Assembly (NCBI RefSeq): GCF_033304595.1
Contig: NZ_CP116341.1
Span: 1,779,001 to 1,843,000, forward strand
DNA: 64,000 nt
Direction: 5' to 3'
Source of the DNA: Sporosarcina jeotgali
GTDB lineage: Bacteria > Bacillota > Bacilli > Bacillales_A > Planococcaceae
The notes beneath the pieces were generated by a model. That model was not told where the DNA came from. It searched no databases and saw only the letters and a program-made list of their open reading frames with translations. This document shows, piece after piece, positions 43,382 to 52,530 of this stretch. Each line of letters opens with the position of its first letter. Within the stretch, counting starts at the first letter, position 1. Position numbers and translations under genes: made by a program.

Positions 43382-43906
43382 CTAATTTGAATCTGACAGC
43401 GGAAGCCAGAAACCCATGACGTTAACAGCTGTCAATGAGAAAGAATCTGTTACGAGTTCTCCTTTTGCCCAAAAGAAATATGAAGATAGGTGATAGCTTT
43501 GTATTGCTGAACTTTCAGCGTTCATGACCGGAATATCATCGTTTTCAGAAACTTGCAGGCATTCTATCCCTGCACAAAAAATACCATGTTCATCTTTCAA
43601 ATAGCTGCTGAATTCAGCTGTCTCATACGGTACACGATAAAGGGATACGAAGATTAGCATGCCCGCTATTAACACACACTTTTTAATGAGCGAAGAATCC
43701 AAATCGAGTGTGAGTCCTATAATACAAAACAAAAATAGAACCATCCAAACTATCGACTTCGATTGAAATACTAGATGAAAAAAGAACGACATCATCAGGA
43801 AATATGCTAAATACCGCGTCAGTAATTCTTCTTTTGATTTAAAAAACAATCCATAAAACAACGCACTCGCTATAATTGCGAAAAATGCTATTTGAAATAC
43901 ACTCAC
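43382..43906 (-). CDS. Multi-span membrane protein of unknown function
   Basis: 174 residues. Four or five hydrophobic helices occupy residues 3-95 (IAFFAIIASALFYGLFFKSK, YFLMMSFFFHLVFQ, SIVWMVLFLFCIIGLTLDLD), followed by a polar domain of about 70 residues with two Cys (HGIFCAGIECLQVSENDDI). The start is GTG behind GGGGG. Family not recognised. Confidence 0.65.
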   Translation of the reverse strand: MSVFQIAFFAIIASALFYGLFFKSKEELLTRYLAYFLMMSFFFHLVFQSKSIVWMVLFLFCIIGLTLDLDSSLIKKCVLIAGMLIFVSLYRVPYETAEFSSYLKDEHGIFCAGIECLQVSENDDIPVMNAESSAIQSYHLSSYFFWAKGELVTDSFSLTAVNVMGFWLPLSDSN

Positions 43907-44179
43907 TGCCGGTCCCCCTCTTTTACAGTAAGGTGTTTTTAAAGCAAACCTTCATGATTGTTAACTTTTAACAGATTGTATTGTGAATATGTGCTCCATC
44001 CCAGTCTATATCCACATCTTACCGGAAAGATTAAATTATCACAATACTCGACAAGTTATCATATGTTTTTTCGATGAATAGATCCATTCATTTCATTAGG
44101 AAAGATCAATGAAACAGATGGGGCGTACACAACCATCTGCTTCCTATGTTAAAATTAATGTGTAAGGGGACAAGATTAA

Positions 44180-45232
44180 ATGCGAAACTTTCATTTCCAT
44201 GGCATCCGAATTGTAAAAACAGGCATCGCCATATTTTTAACAGCCATTATTTGTGAATGGTTTCACTGGCCGCCTGTATTTGCAGTTATCACGGCTATTG
44301 TAACGATAGAACCGACCGTGAGTGATTCCATAAAAAAAGGCATCGTCCGATTTCCGGCATCTGCTATTGGTTCAGCATACGCTGTTTTTTTCATTGCACT
44401 TTTCGGGAACTCACCGATTACCTATACACTAGCTGCCGTATTCACCATTTTAACCTGTTACAAATTGAATCTCCATGCAGGGCTGCTTGTTGCAACATTG
44501 ACAGCTGTCGCCATGGTCGAGGTCATCCATAGCAATTATTTAATCTCATTTTTCATTCGTCTAGGGACAACTACGACAGGTCTGCTAGTATCCACAGCTG
44601 TAAACATGATTGTCTTTCGCCCAGATTATCGAAAAGATATTTTAGACAGCATCCAGAATATCGGAGCACGGGCAGGAACACTACTTGAACAAACCTTCCG
44701 AACGATTCTCTATGATCAGCACATAGACCGGAAAATCAATAGGGATATCATGCACCAGCTCAACAAAGAAATCATGAAAACGGAAACTCTCATTCGTTTT
44801 CAACGGGATGAATCGAAATTGCATCCTCTGATAGGTGGAGATAAAAATGAACTTCATATGGCTGAAAGGCAATTATCCTATTTGCATAATCTGGATTATC
44901 ATTTAGGAAATCTAATCAATTTACCCCTGAATAAGATTTCATGGACAAGTTCAGAACGTGCAGTCATCATGGACGCTGTAACGGAACTTGCCGATGATCT
45001 TCAGCATGCAGCAGACTACAATTCCAAAAAACATCAGCTTCAATTGAAAAACATTACAGATCTTTTCTGGGAAGACAATGAAGAGATCACAAAAAACAAT
45101 GACATTCATCCAACTCAGTTCCCTCCTGAGTTAATTATTCTGTACGAGCTCGTCACAATATATAATTTAGTAGATCGATTTTACAATCCTGCTCAACCAA
45201 TATGTCATCATGAAGTTAAGCAAAAAGATTGA
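44180..45232 (+). CDS. FUSC/aromatic acid exporter family protein (YgaE-like, UPF0421)
   Basis: 350 residues. Residues 10-150 hold about six membrane helices (GIAIFLTAIICEWFHWPPVF, AVITAIVTIEPTVSDSIKKG), the typical ArAE_1 start in which a Pro-Pro is followed by a positive-inside loop. The C-terminal 190 residues are cytosolic and helical. This is the layout of UPF0421/YgaE. Efflux of aromatic carboxylates is suggested only by distant relatives. AAGGGGAC precedes the ATG; a strong terminator follows. Confidence 0.85.
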   Translation: MRNFHFHGIRIVKTGIAIFLTAIICEWFHWPPVFAVITAIVTIEPTVSDSIKKGIVRFPASAIGSAYAVFFIALFGNSPITYTLAAVFTILTCYKLNLHAGLLVATLTAVAMVEVIHSNYLISFFIRLGTTTTGLLVSTAVNMIVFRPDYRKDILDSIQNIGARAGTLLEQTFRTILYDQHIDRKINRDIMHQLNKEIMKTETLIRFQRDESKLHPLIGGDKNELHMAERQLSYLHNLDYHLGNLINLPLNKISWTSSERAVIMDAVTELADDLQHAADYNSKKHQLQLKNITDLFWEDNEEITKNNDIHPTQFPPELIILYELVTIYNLVDRFYNPAQPICHHEVKQKD

Positions 45233-45316
45233 TCCTAATCGAAGAAAGAATCTTTTGGATAAAGGCTTTTGTTGGTAATCTTACATGTACTTTAAGAGCA
45301 GTTAAAATTCCTCTAT

Positions 45317-45358
45317 ACAAGGCTCCAGTTCAATGATTGAACTGGAGCCTTTTTTGCT
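45317..45358 (+). terminator. Intrinsic terminator after the YgaE-like gene
   Basis: AAGGCTCCAGTTCAA pairs perfectly with TTGAACTGGAGCCTT around a 3-base loop, followed by TTTTGC. Confidence 0.93.
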
Positions 45359-45498
45359 TCAAGAAGCAGTAATGTCAGTAAAAGAAATAATTTAGTGCAT
45401 GAAATCGACATCTACCGATACAAAAGCTTGGTTTTGTGAGACATCTCTTTTTTGAAGACACTAATAAAAAGCATCCGCACCCAGCAGATACTTTTTCA

Positions 45499-45936
45499 TT
45501 AGGACCATATCCATATACCGAGCCGAACAAATATATTCGCCAGCACAACCAGGCCAATCAAAGCAACTAGCATATATTTTACGATTGCAAACATCAGCTG
45601 GACTATTTCCTTCTTCGTATTAACCTGAGCGAACCATCGCTTTTGACCGCATTCTTCACAATACAGCTTATGCTGAGTCATCGCAGCCCCAACTTTAACT
45701 AACCCGCTTTGTACACTGCCGCCAATTTCACGCTTCATGGAAAACTGATCTCTCCAAGTTGAATCGGATAATTTGATTTGTTTACTGTGAGGACACTCTA
45801 CCGATTGATATTTGATATAAAAATCATCATACATCCCTTTTCGTTTTAAATCATTAATATATAATTTCCAAACGAGTCTCACCAACAAAAAGAGGGAACT
45901 CACAATCGCCAAAATGAAAACAATTAATGCAGTCAT
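45499..45936 (-). CDS. Membrane protein with cytosolic Cys-rich loop, unknown function
   Basis: About 145 residues: a helix at the start (TALIVFILAIVSSLFLLVRL), a soluble loop with Cys-Pro-His and Cys-x2-Cys (VECPHSKQIKL; YCEECGQKRWF) that could bind zinc, and a C-terminal helix (YMLVALIGLVVLANIFVRLG). The frame opens at 46005; ATG 45934-45936 lies behind AAAGGGATGG. Family not recognised. Confidence 0.65.
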   Translation of the reverse strand: MTALIVFILAIVSSLFLLVRLVWKLYINDLKRKGMYDDFYIKYQSVECPHSKQIKLSDSTWRDQFSMKREIGGSVQSGLVKVGAAMTQHKLYCEECGQKRWFAQVNTKKEIVQLMFAIVKYMLVALIGLVVLANIFVRLGIWIWS

Positions 45937-46157
45937 CCGCATCCATCCCTTTACTGTAATTGATCGGTTGGTTAATAGACTATCATTCAACAGTGAGCAT
46001 GTCATGCATAACGTTGTTCAAGTTTTCAGTAATTAGTTGTCTGCGAACCTCATTTAGCAAGATTTTCAATTAGTTTTAATGTATTAACTTTCATTAATAC
46101 TCTTGCAGGTTTACGTTATTTTGAGAACGGGAATACCTTCGTGAAGCGAGGGATGCC

Positions 46158-48098
46158 ATTATCAAAAATTATATTAAAGCTGTACTATTCAGTGCTCTGT
46201 TCAGCGTCTCATTTACTTGTACTGATTCTGTTTATGCAGCTGATACAACTGGTACTATCAGTGTGGTGTCGTTTGACGGATTAGGCTACGCGGACGCACA
46301 GCGCTATATGAATAAAGGAAGTATGCCGAACTTGAAAGAATTTCAAAAAAATGCTGCCTATGCGACAGATTTTGTCACAGTGATGCCCTCTTTAACTGCT
46401 CCTTCCCATGCTGCTATGGCAACAGGCGCAGGACCTGAAAAAACTGGGGTTGTCAGTAACCAATTTCACACACGTGAAGACAAGGTAAATGACGATCAAA
46501 GCGGATTTGCACAAACACTAGGCGTGACCCCAATATGGAAAGAAGCTGTAAATCAAGGAAAAGTCACCGCCACTGTGGCCTTTCCAGACTCTAATCCGGA
46601 AAATTCTTCTGCAGCTGCTTATGCCGTGTACTCGGGCGGAACCTTATCTAAGTCACATCTGCATAATTTGAAATTCTCCGCTATAGAAGACGAAAGAATT
46701 AATCAGCTGGCTACTAAGCCTGTAAAAGTGGAAGAAGCTATTATTACATTAGATATAAAGGATGCTCCTACCCAGCAGCTATTTATCTTGAGAACAGATG
46801 AAAAAGAACCGAAACTCTATATTTCCACAGATCAACATAGCATTGGAAAAAAGATGTCGTCAAACGGCTGGATTCCTATCGACTTGGATTTACCTTCCCT
46901 GGATAGCGCAGGCTTTTACGTGAAACTTAAAGGGGATGTCAAAAAGAAGGAGAATCTTCAATTGTTCCAAGGCACGATAATGGGAGGTCTTTACCGCGGT
47001 GCCGACGATTTTTCGAATCGAATCAAGTCAAAATTCGGATTTTATCCTGCGGCTGATGAACAGGAGGCATTTACGTCTGGACAGATTACCCGTGAAGAAT
47101 ATGAACAAGTCGGAGAGCATTTCACACAGTGGGTAACAGACGTCAGTTCATATATTAAAAGTACTTATCACCCCGACCTGCTGTTTTATTACTATCCTAT
47201 GGTAGATACCGAACTGCATAAATTCTTATTAAGAGACCCTGCACAGCCAGGCTATACTCCCGCCAATGTACGAAAGAATGAAGAGTACGTAAGCTGGGCA
47301 TTCAGTCAAGCTGATCAAGCGATTGGAAAAATACGCAACAACATGAATTCTGATGATCATTTGATAGTTATTTCAGACCATGGATTGGAACCAATTCATA
47401 CAAGGCTATCTCCAAATAAGGAACTCGAGAAGGCTGGCCTTTTAGTGAGGGATCAAAAAGGAAAGATTGATTCGACTAAAACAAAAGCATATGCAGAAGC
47501 GAGCGGGACGATTGCACATGTCTATGTAAACTTAAAAGGCAGAGAACGCAGAGGAAGCGTGGAAGATACAGAATTTGATCAAGTAAAACAACAGATCGTG
47601 TCAATTTTTAAAACCCGTAAAGTTTTGTCCTCTATCGCTCAAAACCCAGAGAAAATGGTTCCCCCTAGTATACGCTGGCTTACTGGCAAAACAGAGAACC
47701 CTTCTAAAATAGTTACGTATCCGAATAAGTTAGGAGCATTTAATCCTGACTACAGCGAAGTTACTCCATATGAAAGAGTTTGGACATCGGATTCCGGTGA
47801 ACATGACTTTTTAATGAATGGAAATAGCGGTGATGTCTTCTTATCAGCGGCCCCTGGATTTTTATTGGCTAGAAATGCGGATTTCGCTGTTGAGCCAACA
47901 TTGGAACTTGGAAGTCACGGCGGTGATCCAGACCGTCGAAGACTGCGACCTATGTTGTATGCAGCCGGACCCGGAATTCCCCCGGGTGAAATGGACAATT
48001 CGATATCAATGGTGGACATTGCACCGAGTCTATATGAATTATTAGGGTTACAAACACCAGATTTTGTTGAGGGGAAACCAATTTGGAACAGCAAGTGA
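46158..48098 (+). CDS. Secreted alkaline phosphatase/nucleotide pyrophosphatase superfamily protein, irregular start
   Basis: Metal-dependent phosphodiesterase/phosphatase. SVVSFDGLGYAD (metal-binding Asp), TVMPSLTAPSHAAMATGAGP (nucleophile Thr), HLIVISDHGLEPIH (Asp-His ligands) and LELGSHGGDPDRRR (His ligand) are visible. The first standard start (GTG 46263) would remove the signal peptide: upstream the same frame encodes IIKNYIKAVLFSALFSVSFT and CTDSVYAAD, a good signal sequence with cleavage after Ala. It has no ATG/GTG/TTG; an ATT at 46158-46160 behind GCGAGGG is possible. A nearby ATG (46153) is one base out of frame, so a frameshift is the alternative. A strong terminator follows. Confidence 0.82.
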   Translation: MIKNYIKAVLFSALFSVSFTCTDSVYAADTTGTISVVSFDGLGYADAQRYMNKGSMPNLKEFQKNAAYATDFVTVMPSLTAPSHAAMATGAGPEKTGVVSNQFHTREDKVNDDQSGFAQTLGVTPIWKEAVNQGKVTATVAFPDSNPENSSAAAYAVYSGGTLSKSHLHNLKFSAIEDERINQLATKPVKVEEAIITLDIKDAPTQQLFILRTDEKEPKLYISTDQHSIGKKMSSNGWIPIDLDLPSLDSAGFYVKLKGDVKKKENLQLFQGTIMGGLYRGADDFSNRIKSKFGFYPAADEQEAFTSGQITREEYEQVGEHFTQWVTDVSSYIKSTYHPDLLFYYYPMVDTELHKFLLRDPAQPGYTPANVRKNEEYVSWAFSQADQAIGKIRNNMNSDDHLIVISDHGLEPIHTRLSPNKELEKAGLLVRDQKGKIDSTKTKAYAEASGTIAHVYVNLKGRERRGSVEDTEFDQVKQQIVSIFKTRKVLSSIAQNPEKMVPPSIRWLTGKTENPSKIVTYPNKLGAFNPDYSEVTPYERVWTSDSGEHDFLMNGNSGDVFLSAAPGFLLARNADFAVEPTLELGSHGGDPDRRRLRPMLYAAGPGIPPGEMDNSISMVDIAPSLYELLGLQTPDFVEGKPIWNSK

Positions 48099-48102
48099 TC
48101 GA

Positions 48103-48151
48103 TGATGCCTGAACACAAAACAAGTACCATTGTTTTGTGTTCAGGCATTTT
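48103..48151 (+). terminator. Intrinsic terminator after the secreted phosphatase
   Basis: A stem of about 18 bp, ATGCCTGAACACAAAACAA with its exact complement, 6-base loop, then TTTTTTAG. Confidence 0.95.
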
Positions 48152-48194
48152 TTAGTGTCAGAAATTATTTCGAGTGCAGAATTAACTTTTTTGC

Positions 48195-48911
48195 TTAAAC
48201 TGACACATCTGCTGATAAAAAATCAGGCAGAGATTGTTCACGTTTATCAAGCATGATCTGTTCGGGATTGACGCCCTGCTCACGAAGCACTTCAATATTC
48301 TGAATGAGGAATTCATCGCTGCCGACAACATAGAAGAGTCCATCCTTATCAGAAGCGAGCTGCTTCACTTCTTCATAATAATCTTTTCGATTATCAACGA
48401 ACTGGGATGTGAACTTCTTATCAGGTGTAGATTCAAAAATAGCAGTGAATAAAAAATCCTTTGATGAGTCAATGTTCAGTGAATGAATTTGATTCACGTT
48501 ATCAGCACGTTCGAAATAATCCAGAACGAGCGGTCTGAAAGTTGCCAGACCGACTCCGGACGACAGCAAGTATACATTTTTATCAGTTCTCTTAAGCGGC
48601 ACATTTGAATGCGTTTTAAATAGTGCGACTTCATCGCCGACAGTTAGATTCCGCAAAATGGTTTTAAACTCTGAACACTGTTCTTTAATGCGAGTGGTAA
48701 TCCCGATCGAATTTTCATATGGTAACGTGGAAATGGACATATGACGGATCAAGTTTCGATTAGGCTTTTCTCCAGCATTAAAACCTTCCAGCGCTAAGTG
48801 AGTGTGAGAGCCCTCTTCCCATACAAAGTCTTTCGGGCAGTCGAGTAAGAACGTTTTAACCTCAGGTGTTTCTTCTATAATCTTATTGATTTTAGTCCAG
48901 TAAATCTGCAT
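48195..48911 (-). CDS. Ferredoxin-NADP reductase-like flavin oxidoreductase, Fur-controlled
   Basis: 238 residues, FNR-like fold. FAD domain: FVWEEGSHTHLALEG and NRNLIRHMSISTLPYENSIG with the flavin-binding Arg-x-x-Ser. NAD(P) domain: NVYLLSSGVGLATFRPLVLD and GLFYVVGSDEFLIQNIEVLR. It lacks the C-terminal 2Fe-2S domain seen in some relatives. The promoter is overlapped by a Fur box, so it is probably induced by iron shortage. Such reductases can release iron from ferric siderophores or heme; the partner is unknown since no siderophore genes are in the window. Confidence 0.85.
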   Translation of the reverse strand: MQIYWTKINKIIEETPEVKTFLLDCPKDFVWEEGSHTHLALEGFNAGEKPNRNLIRHMSISTLPYENSIGITTRIKEQCSEFKTILRNLTVGDEVALFKTHSNVPLKRTDKNVYLLSSGVGLATFRPLVLDYFERADNVNQIHSLNIDSSKDFLFTAIFESTPDKKFTSQFVDNRKDYYEEVKQLASDKDGLFYVVGSDEFLIQNIEVLREQGVNPEQIMLDKREQSLPDFLSADVSV

Positions 48912-48952
48912 TCTAAATCCCCCTTTTGAATAATTATTACATTTGTAAACCC

Positions 48953-48981
48953 ACTATACTATAAATGATAATAATTCTCAA
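48953..48981 (-). promoter_or_regulatory. Sigma-A promoter with Fur box
   Basis: On the minus strand -35 TTGAGA (48976-48981), 17-base spacer, -10 TATAGT (48953-48958). The Fur-type 7-1-7 repeat TGATAATAATTCTCA (48966-48980, plus strand) covers the -35 and spacer, one mismatch from the consensus TGATAAT-N-ATTATCA. This predicts iron repression. Confidence 0.82.
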
Positions 48982-49065
48982 TTAAATCCTTTAATTTTAT
49001 GATTTACGTTAAAAACCCTATGGAATTTTCATTTTTTTAACCGTTCATCATCCAGGTGGATACAT

Positions 49066-49100
49066 ATAAAAAGAACATCGGTTTCCCGATGTCCTTTTTA
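49066..49100. terminator. Bidirectional terminator between the flavin reductase and SDR genes
   Basis: AAGAACATCGG pairs with CCGATGTCCTT around TTTC, with T/A tracts on both sides. It ends the SDR transcript. Confidence 0.85.
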
Positions 49101-49130
49101 AGTTGAACACTAATTTCCAACGAACTGCAA

Positions 49131-49913
49131 TCAATATTTATAGGATTGTCCACCATCAATTGGCACAACGACACCGTTAATAAAGTCAGCTTGTTTTGAA
49201 AGTAAAAATGCAACTAAGTAACCCACTTCTTCAGGCTTACCAAAGCGACGCATCGGATTCCCTTTCACGAACTCTTTACCCGCAGATTCCCAATCATCTC
49301 CTCCTATTTGGCGGAGTGATCCCTCAACCATAGGCGTCATAATAGCACCCGGTGCGATCGCTTTGATGGAAACACCAAACTCTCCATATTCTACTGCGGA
49401 ATTACGTGTCAACCCTACAACACCGTGTTTAGAAGCTGCATACCCTGACTGATTACCAACCCCGCGAATCCCTCCAACAGAAGCAGTATTCACTATTGAA
49501 CCTGTTCCCTGATCTTTCATAACTTTTAGTACATGTTTCATTCCGTAGAAAACACCATTTAAGTTAATGGAAACTACCTTTTCGAATTCATCAGTACCAA
49601 AATCTTCTGTTAAATTTTGTTTACCTTCAATGCCTGCATTGTTAAAGAAAGCATCGATCTTCCCGTATTTTTCAACTGTTGCATCCACGTATCCTTTTAC
49701 AGCTTCTTCATCAGCTACGTTCGCTTTCACTAACAACACTTCTGTATTCGAAGAAATTGCTAATACTTTTTCTTCTGTTTCCTTTAAGCCTTCTAGACTT
49801 AAATCCACTAATACTAACTTCGCATTTTCAGATGCTAATTGTAAGGATGCGGCCTGTCCAAGTCCTGAACCCGCTCCTGTCACAATCACGACTTTATTCT
49901 CAAAACGATTCAT
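49131..49913 (-). CDS. Short-chain dehydrogenase/reductase
   Basis: About 260 residues. Cofactor loop VIVTGAGSGLGQAASLQLA with Asp in LVLVDLSLEGL (prefers NAD), NNAG in FFNNAGIEGKQN, catalytic Ser in IVNTASVGGIRG and Tyr-x3-Lys in GYAASKHGVVGLTRN. The C-terminal FINGVVVPIDGGQSYK is typical of classical SDRs. The frame opens at 49949; the ATG at 49911-49913 is 4 bases after GGAGGAGA. Divergent from the TetR regulator 200 bp away, so probably under its control. The substrate is unknown. Confidence 0.93.
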   Translation of the reverse strand: MNRFENKVVIVTGAGSGLGQAASLQLASENAKLVLVDLSLEGLKETEEKVLAISSNTEVLLVKANVADEEAVKGYVDATVEKYGKIDAFFNNAGIEGKQNLTEDFGTDEFEKVVSINLNGVFYGMKHVLKVMKDQGTGSIVNTASVGGIRGVGNQSGYAASKHGVVGLTRNSAVEYGEFGVSIKAIAPGAIMTPMVEGSLRQIGGDDWESAGKEFVKGNPMRRFGKPEEVGYLVAFLLSKQADFINGVVVPIDGGQSYKY

Positions 49914-50112
49914 ATGATCTCCTCCATTGTTTAATTTTGTAGAATGCACAATAAGTGTATGCTTGCTACTAATTCACACCCTTTTTTATGCTTCTACTTC
50001 TTATAAGCTTATTTTACTAAACAGCAACGTTTTCAAACCATCCGCAAAAATTGATATAATGTGGAGGAAACCAACACTTTTGCAGAAACTGTTCACAAGG
50101 GAGGGGTATTTA

Positions 50113-50706
50113 GTGAAATCCGATTCCATCCAAGCTATTCGAACGAAGCAATTTTTGAAAAACGGATTTATTGAAATGGTACATAAAAAAGGATATGGAG
50201 CTGTTACAGTTAAAGATATCATCGATTGTGCACAATTTAATCGAACTACTTTTTATGTATATTATCATAATAAAGACGATCTGGTTAAAGAGTTAATGGA
50301 GGAAATGTTCCAAGCCATTCAATATAACAGTATATCTAAGTATAAAATCGATAAGCACACGAAAGTGACAGAGCTAACGACAGACTCGTTCGAATTATTG
50401 AATTACATTTATGATCATCGCAGCTATTTCAAATTACTCCTGTTAGAGGATACATTGCCGCATATCCATCTTCAGCTTCCCGAAGCAATTTTTAATGTAT
50501 TACAAAATAAATTCGACATTCAGTACAATGTATCCACTGTTGATGATGATTCCCAAAAACGCTATATGTCTTTCGGTACCGCAGGATTAATTATGGATTG
50601 GGTTTCTAAAGATTTTGATGCAACACCTGCGGAAATGACCGAAAAGTTGATTGCAATTCTGAATACATTTGCAAAAGGGTTTATCATAAAAGAAATTACT
50701 GGTTAA
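50113..50706 (+). CDS. TetR/AcrR family transcriptional regulator
   Basis: About 197 residues. HTH at the N-terminus: FLKNGFIEMVHKKGYGAVTV, KDIIDCAQFNRTTFYVYYHN and KDDLVKELMEEM, the classic TetR_N arrangement. A ligand domain of the TetR_C_7-like type follows. The frame opens far upstream at 49927, but GTG 50113-50115 is 6 bases after GGAGGGG and gives VKSDSIQAIRTKQ. It lies divergent to the SDR gene and ahead of a convergent ALDH gene. Probable targets are these neighbours; the inducer is unknown. Confidence 0.9.
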   Translation: MKSDSIQAIRTKQFLKNGFIEMVHKKGYGAVTVKDIIDCAQFNRTTFYVYYHNKDDLVKELMEEMFQAIQYNSISKYKIDKHTKVTELTTDSFELLNYIYDHRSYFKLLLLEDTLPHIHLQLPEAIFNVLQNKFDIQYNVSTVDDDSQKRYMSFGTAGLIMDWVSKDFDATPAEMTEKLIAILNTFAKGFIIKEITG

Positions 50707-50805
50707 AGGGCATTTAGGCGAATGAAATGTGCCATTTTCCTCATTTCAATCCGCATAATTTCATTTCCTTTTAATCTGCGAATAACACTGCAGAGCGAGG
50801 ATATC

Positions 50806-50852
50806 TGGTTAAAAGGGGTATCAGGCAGAATGCCCGATACCCCTTTTAACTC
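50806..50852. terminator. Strong bidirectional terminator between TetR and ALDH genes
   Basis: GTTAAAAGGGGTATC (50808-50822) pairs perfectly with GATACCCCTTTTAAC (50836-50850). Confidence 0.93.
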
Positions 50853-50874
50853 ATATTTTGGATGTGTACCAGAA

Positions 50875-52365
50875 TCAATACATACCGTCTGTTTCTTCAC
50901 TTGTGTTGATAAAGATATTCTTAGTTTGAGAATACGCATCTAAGATACTCTTGTACGTCTCGCGGCCAATACCTGATTTTTTATAGCCGCCAAACGGTGC
51001 ACCTGCGGAGACATTAGTGAATTGGTTCACCCACATCCGCCCTGTGTGAACGCCTCGAGAAACACGAAGTGCTTTGTTAATGTCACGTGTGAACACGCCG
51101 CCTGCAAGACCGTAATCCGAGTCATTCGCTAATTTAATTGCTTCAGCCTCATCTTTAAACTTAATGATTGTTGCAACAGGACCGAAGATTTCTTCTTGAG
51201 CAATCCGCATTTTATTATCGGCATCCGCTAAAATAGTGGGCGCCATAAAAGCACCATCGCCCAACCCATTGTCTTTAAGCTGATAGCCGCCTGTAATGAC
51301 TTTGGCTCCTTCTTTTTTACCAATCTCCACATATTCTAAAATTTTGTCCAGTTGTGTTTGATTGATTTGCGCACCCATCTGGACGCCCTCTTCCCAAGGC
51401 AATCCCACTTTCACTTTCTCAAATGCCTTTTTCAATGCCTCTAAGAAGTCGTCGTATATCTCTTCTTGGATAAAAATACGTGAACCTGCACTGCAAACTT
51501 GTCCCTGGTTGAAGAGAATACCCATTTGAACTCCTTCAATTGCACGATCCCAAGGCGCATCACTAAAGATAATATTAGCTGATTTACCGCCTAGCTCCAG
51601 AGTGGATGGAATTAAACGATTGGCTGCAGCTTTTGCAACTTTGTATCCAACCTCCGTGGAACCGGTAAAGGCCAATTTAGAAATTCCTTCGTGGTTTAGA
51701 AGATAGTCTCCGGATTGTGAACCTTTACCTGTAACGATATTGACGACGCCTTTAGGTAATAACGGATCTACTATTTTTGCAAATTCCAGGATACTGAGAG
51801 ATGTGGACGAAGACGGTGAAATGACAATTGTGTTCCCCGCAGCTAATGCAGGTGCAAGTTTCCAGGCAGCCATTAGTATTGGGAAATTCCACGGAACAAT
51901 TTGCCCCACAACACCAATCGGTTCTTTCAGAACGATTGTCAGATTGTCTTCATCTAATTGTTTAGCTGTTCCTTCTTCAGAACGAATGACACCCGCAAAG
52001 TAACGGAAATGATCCGCCGCTAAACGAACATCCCCACCTGCAGTTTCTCTCAATGGTTTTCCATTATCAAGTGTTTCTACCATAGCCAGATGCTCATTAT
52101 TTTTTTCAATGGCATCCGCAATCTTCAATAAAATGCCGCTTCTTTCTTCAACTCCAATTTTGGACCATTCAGGGAATGCTTTTTGTGCGGCATCCACTGC
52201 ACTGTCCACATCAGCATTGGATGCGTTTATGAATTCACTTAGTTTTTCACCGGTTGAAGGATTGATGGAATCGATTTTTTCACCTTTGGAACCTTCAGTC
52301 CATTGACCATTAATATAAAGATTATAAGAAGGGTCTATATATTTTTTTACGTCTACAGTACTCAT
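50875..52365 (-). CDS. NAD-dependent aldehyde dehydrogenase
   Basis: 496 residues, ALDH1/2/BADH-like. Seen: oxyanion Asn in VPWNFPILMA, the cofactor region GNTIVISPSSSTSLS, catalytic Glu in LELGGKSANI, nucleophile Cys in NQGQVCSAGSR and NKMRIAQEEIFGPVATI. Where most ALDHs have Lys in VxxKPS (binding the adenosine ribose), this one has Ser (ISPS), which may alter cofactor preference. AGGGAGGAC precedes the ATG. Convergent with the TetR gene. Likely oxidises short aliphatic aldehydes; the substrate is not indicated. Confidence 0.93.
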   Translation of the reverse strand: MSTVDVKKYIDPSYNLYINGQWTEGSKGEKIDSINPSTGEKLSEFINASNADVDSAVDAAQKAFPEWSKIGVEERSGILLKIADAIEKNNEHLAMVETLDNGKPLRETAGGDVRLAADHFRYFAGVIRSEEGTAKQLDEDNLTIVLKEPIGVVGQIVPWNFPILMAAWKLAPALAAGNTIVISPSSSTSLSILEFAKIVDPLLPKGVVNIVTGKGSQSGDYLLNHEGISKLAFTGSTEVGYKVAKAAANRLIPSTLELGGKSANIIFSDAPWDRAIEGVQMGILFNQGQVCSAGSRIFIQEEIYDDFLEALKKAFEKVKVGLPWEEGVQMGAQINQTQLDKILEYVEIGKKEGAKVITGGYQLKDNGLGDGAFMAPTILADADNKMRIAQEEIFGPVATIIKFKDEAEAIKLANDSDYGLAGGVFTRDINKALRVSRGVHTGRMWVNQFTNVSAGAPFGGYKKSGIGRETYKSILDAYSQTKNIFINTSEETDGMY

Positions 52366-52460
52366 AAATTAATCGTCCTCCCTTTTATTGTCTACTACAT
52401 TAAATTCCCGATAATTTCCTAAACAAACATAACCATTCAAAGAGTTTCTATTCTTACATT

Positions 52461-52510
52461 CAAAAGCAATCGGACCATCCCTCAAAAAGGATGGTCCGAT
52501 TGCTTTTATA
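52461..52510. terminator. Strong bidirectional terminator upstream of ALDH gene
   Basis: A 19-bp stem, AAAAGCAATCGGACCATCC with its exact complement, and an 8-base loop. It lies beyond the stop of the lysoplasmalogenase-like gene. Confidence 0.93.
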
Positions 52511-52530
52511 AATTACCATACAGCATATTA

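Noticed and set aside
45375..45557. 60-codon minus-strand frame overlapping the end of the 45499-45936 gene
   Set aside because: Out-of-frame overlap with a better-supported gene and no ribosome site.
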